Below, one piece after another: positions 59,625 to 64,000 of a stretch of DNA of 64,000 bases; position 1 is the first letter of the stretch, and the number at the start of each line of letters is the position of its first letter. The translations under genes were made by a program, and so were the position numbers. The DNA lies in assembly GCA_034766995.1 (NCBI GenBank), contig CM068319.1, positions 17,321,422-17,385,421 on the forward strand. Reading direction: 5' to 3'. Below the pieces are notes generated by a model. That model was given only the letters and a program-made list of their open reading frames with translations. It searched no databases and was not told the DNA's origin. Source of the stretch: Acanthacorydalis orientalis (taxonomy: Eukaryota; Arthropoda; Insecta; Megaloptera; Corydalidae).

Positions 59625-60458
59625 ATAATTCCAGGCGTTTTAATGTTAAATATAGTTAAAGAAGTACTTCTTTATCTTTTCTGCAATTCACAAGTTCTTG
59701 ATTTTTAAAAGAACGTTTGGTTTAATTGTCAACAATTATTAACGTGACTGTGATATTAAATGTTTACCTATAGAAATTTTGATGTGTTTTATATCTTCAG
59801 AAAGAGGATTTTGTATTTTTTTTGGATCACAAAAGACTTTGGTTAAGTATTCATAATATAAATGGAGTGTAACAAAATATATATCATTTTATTATCTAAT
59901 ATATTGAGATTAGAAAGAAGAGGATTTTAGTTCGGCATAGTCATAAAATTCCTATTTATGAAAGTATCGTTGTATCACTTTTCACAAATTTGTGATAGGA
60001 AGACATATCTAATTATGTTTTTAATTTAAAAATTAACTGTTATATGGTTAAAAAATCGATTTGAACAACCTTCTAGTGAACTAAAAATAAAGTGCCATAA
60101 ACATTTCTTATGTAAAGTGCATACAGACGAATCGTATTTCAATTATTTGCAGTGTATAAGAATTATTTTATGATTATGGGTAATGCAGTATTGCAAGTAT
60201 TGAAATACATAAAATAGTTCAGTAATCATTTTATGCCATTACCTGTTATACACAGTAATGTATAAAATTTATATACGTTGATTATATTTCTACATTATTT
60301 TCTAATTGATTTATATAAGTATGAACAATGTTCATGCAAGTAGTTGAAATGTACACATTTATCAGTACATGTTCTTACCTCATTTTGTTGATTATTCACA
60401 TTGCATGGAAAAGTACACAATACACTTCTCTTCTCTCTCTTTCTCCTCTCTCTCTCTT

Positions 60459-60504
<46 letters not shown>

Positions 60505-63500
60505 TATGTTGGTGTGTATGTTTATTTTAAATCATTTCAAGTATTGAAGTATTTTTTACTTTGAAACTATGACTAATGTTAATCACGTATAGACTTGTTT
60601 ATATTATTGTTCAATACATTGATTGAAAATTATGATTATTTTTCAACAAATATGATTGAATATGATTTTATTGTTTTTAAAAAAATTAGTTGAAACGTGA
60701 ATACTAATAAAGTATATAGTAAATGAAAAGAAATATATTATTATTTACTTAAAGTACATATCAATACTGTTTGAAATATTGGCAAAATTGCAAAATGAAT
60801 TTTAGAACAATTCCAAGATTATAAAATTTAATTTGGGTATTGAAAGGTGTGTATTAGATGAATTTAGCGTGTTTAAATTTAATTTTTCTTATAGTTATAA
60901 AGAAAATTAAATTGTAATTGTAGTTTAGAAAGTTGGTATGCAATTTACTGACATTTTTAAAACGTTGCAACTTTCAAAAGTATGTCGAACGATTATGACT
61001 GTTAATAGATTTAATGATAATTATCATTCATATATATTATATTGAGTATAAGTGACAGTCAACGGAGTAGCTGTGCTCATATTATTTCTATAGAACGAAT
61101 CAACAAAGCTGTTTATAAAATAATTTGTGGAAGCATTTCTTGACAAAAATTATCATGCAAAATGGATATATCGTAAAGATTTATCTCTTATATAAATTAA
61201 AGATATACAAAACTAATGTTTTACGAAGATCAAATGCAGATTTGTTAATAGGACCTTGGTAATAAAAAAGGTCATTCAAAATCAAAAATTTTATTCAGTC
61301 GAAAGATAGATTAAAAACATTTTATGAGTAACTTTTAGATAAATTTAATATATAAAACGATACAACTTATAAATACGATTCTAATGAAACATTTCAAGTA
61401 ATTAGCAAGGTTCAAAGAGATTAGTGCGGTATCATTGATAGTTTGATAGTGTATTCGTTGATTGTTGTATTAAGATCCGATGGATTAAAAAAATCAGCTC
61501 ATGTTTATCAAGAATTCATTTTGATAGCTGTAGTAGAACGTCTTTGAATGGAAATTTAAACAGAGTTCCGTTTTATATGTATTACAAAATAAAAACTACA
61601 TAACAGTGCGTTGAAGAAAGTATTCAATATTTTATCAATTGTAAAAAATTGTCATCTTTCAGCCTAGAGTATCACCCATTGGATTTTATTTAACGTCGGA
61701 TTGAAGGAAATGGTTTATTTTAAAATTTTACCTCAATATTGGCATTCTGAGTGAATTTATTTTTCAAGTAGTATCCATTTTATTCTTGGAAATTGTAAAA
61801 AAAAATAATTTGTCATGTGGATGTGTAAAGAGTAAATAATAAATAAAATAATATAAAAATATCGATTCTATATTATATATAAAATTAACTGTAACAGTAT
61901 TGAAGGGGAGGGTTAGGTACAGAATTATCTGTAGATAATTAATTAACAAGACAATTATATGTCTTGTTAGAAATTGAACAGACGTTTTGTATTATTGTAA
62001 TTCAGTGGAATGTATTATGTTGATTTGTGGAATGTATTGTACACACCTTCAAATCATTATATTTATTCAAGCTATAACAGCTTACAATTTTCCCAAAATC
62101 CACTAAACAGCCGTATAAACTACATATTGGAGTAAGTTTTCGTTCGGCCTAAGGCTGAATTTCGGGCAAAAGCATAAAGTGAAATATGTCTAGCCTTTCA
62201 TTTACATGGTACTAGAATTATACGATACCGGTTTAACACGGTCGATACAATACAGAGAAGTTCTATTTTACAGAGTACAGTTTCAGTTTACCAGAATGTT
62301 TAAAAAAATATTGATTAATTAAGTAATGAAAACACTCGAGTCGAACGAATCAGTAATAATAGTGAATTTTTAATTGAGAAAGAACAAAGTTTTTCTGTGT
62401 TAATTAATGACGAAGATATGGAATAAAGGCACTTTGGTAATTTTGGAAGTTGTTGATATATTTATTTTTTTAAAAACATGTCGCATAATTTTGTACCGTT
62501 GACCGTCATGGAATTATTGTGTCTAGTTTGTTTTTCTTTACTATAATTGAATGTTATTTTAGCATAAACAAGATTTATGTATGGATATAAAAATTAGATT
62601 TTGTGTTTTATTAACAAATATTTATAGATTTCTTAAGTTTTTTGGAATCCAGCTCATAATGTTGATTTAATTTTTATGGAATAAATTTATTGCTAAATCA
62701 AATGTTAAATATATTTAACTAATTGATTTTTATTTTATTTTTTTAATATATATTAAACAATTATTTAAAAATTAATTTTGTATATTTTTTCTACATTTAT
62801 CGATATTCAGTTCGTAGCAAAATTAATAAAAGTTAGCTTTATGAAATAAGGCAAGAAACGAAAATAACAAAATATCTCTTTGAACAAGTAAATGAATAAT
62901 TTTTCTTCTTCTCCTCTCATACAAGTGCTGTTATTTGAAAAATGTTTATTAAGGAACCTGTTTTTTGTTTTAAAATTGTTCCCCTTAACATGTATGCACT
63001 TTCCTTATTTTTATGAAATTTTTAATTACAACGAATAGATTTGTATCGTTGTTCACTACATTTCTTTCACGGCTTTTTTTCAATATATATGAAATAATTG
63101 CTATAATATAACGATGTTTATGAACAATTAACAACATAAGTTTAATATGTATTGATTAATCGTATTGGTAGGGCCGTGTGGTAGCATGGAGCAATGGATC
63201 GCCAGTATGAAGGAACCTGTTAAATATTTCGCAATTTATTATTTTGTTTTATTATTTGTATGATTTTTGTTTATTTATAACGAATAATAAAGCTTAAATA
63301 ATATATAGTGCTGTTACCGCTGCTAGAAGGCGCCCTGTACCTAATTTACAATTATAGGTTCCATCTTCAGATGTATCTTATACGTTAGTCATGTTAAATT
63401 AATATGTAAACATGTTCAACATTGTAGTAAATAACTGTATTTGATATTTTTATACACCGAAACACAACAAATTTCTTATTAATATACTTATTTCCATTTA

Positions 63501-63915
63501 ATCTGTGACTATTATTATTCAAACACTCATTGTACTATGAGGATCCCACATGACGTTGGGACGATTTCACGATTCGAATTCATAAAAAGAGAAACAGTTT
63601 TGATTATGAATCTAATGACAATCCGTTATAGACCCATAACACAATTATAAAGTTACTTTTTGCATTTCATTCTTGACATTGTGCTTAATTCAATTACCGA
63701 AAGATTTGAACAAATGATATTACATGTTGATAAATTTAACATATTGTACAATATTTATAAACAGAAACATAAAAATAGATCAGAAATACTAAAAAAATGT
63801 ATGAATTTATTATTTGTTTATTGGTAATAGAGATATTGATGGTCTTGAACTTTGTGAAGAAATTATAAATTGAGTTGTATTAGTGTTTTCTCTTAAATGG
63901 AACCACCAGAAATAC
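59625..63915. other. Gene-poor AT-rich region to the right edge
   Basis: No intact gene is supported. It includes a CT-run plus (TA)n at 60427-60508, a less AT-rich patch at 62060-62290 of unknown origin, and a GC-richer spot at 63300-63345. Confidence 0.4.
60427..60508. repeat. (CT)n-(TA)n compound repeat
   Basis: CTTCTCTCTCTTTCTCC-type tract runs into TA with one TATG break. Confidence 0.9.
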
Positions 63916-64000
63916 TTAACACATTCGCTACCAGGGTCTTGGTGGAAAAACGTCCACCACAGCCCAGGATTTTCTTGTGATAATATGACACCAAATGGCA
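63916..64000 (+). mobile_element. Possible piggyBac-type left end, cut by the window edge
   Basis: TTAACACATTCGCTACCAGG starts with the TTAA target and shares its first ten bases with the left end of the 50684 MITE. A 7-bp inverted repeat (TGGTGGA / TCCACCA) lies 25-40 bp inside. The other end is outside the window. Confidence 0.4.

Noticed and set aside
62060..62290. Less AT-rich patch as an LTR or exon
   Set aside because: No primer-binding site, polypurine tract, duplicated end or splice-bounded frame could be found; left as unexplained spacer.

Overview
This window is AT-rich (by eye well over 70% A+T), intron-containing animal DNA, most likely from a bee or other hymenopteran insect. 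The evidence is GT..AG introns of tens to hundreds of bases, insect-type heat-shock genes, a METTL3 and a TMEM11 orthologue, an arthropod ACP neuropeptide gene, mariner/hAT/piggyBac-type DNA transposon debris, and very many long (TA)n microsatellites. I see no bacterial, CRISPR, rRNA or tRNA features. The species itself is not determined.

The left half (about 2-37 kb) is gene-rich. In order it holds: a small heat-shock protein gene (minus, 2107-2661); a second small heat-shock protein gene (plus, 6373-6852); METTL3, the m6A RNA methyltransferase (plus, 8 exons, 7830-10389); TMEM11/PMI, a mitochondrial inner-membrane protein (plus, 3 exons, 11215-12330); a DHRS7B-like short-chain dehydrogenase (minus, 5 exons, 15208-16501); a neuropeptide precursor of the ACP (AKH/corazonin-related peptide) type (minus, 17797-18304); a 15-exon, 938-residue helical-repeat protein that may be MEI1-like (plus, 23261-34486); the cytosolic Hsp90 gene (minus, 28019-30184), which lies wholly inside intron 12 of that gene; and a 117-residue secreted cysteine protein (minus, 3 exons, 35312-36632). 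All multi-exon models were joined by hand, and every junction keeps frame and has AG/GT borders.

The right half (about 37-64 kb) has no complete gene. It holds a TATA-driven, GC-richer leader exon (48196-48968) ending in a strong splice donor, probably the first exon of a plus-strand gene continuing past the window, and a possible start-codon exon at 57754. The rest is transposon remnants: a decayed mariner with both ends, two hAT copies with perfect 8-bp target duplications, a piggyBac-type MITE with TTAA ends, pogo/Tigger and possible piggyBac transposase debris, a fused-end mini-mariner and an RTE-like LINE tail. There is also a ~297-bp tandem duplication.

Three heat-shock genes (two sHSPs and Hsp90) sit within 28 kb. 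Each has a TATA box, nearby heat-shock elements and a leader intron whose acceptor is at or one base before the start codon. A further HSE array plus TATA with no gene behind it lies in the same Hsp90-bearing intron. The most notable items are the non-standard ACP peptide (pQVTFTRDWPA-amide predicted), the nested Hsp90 with its HSE landscape, and the orphan leader exon at 48.2 kb.
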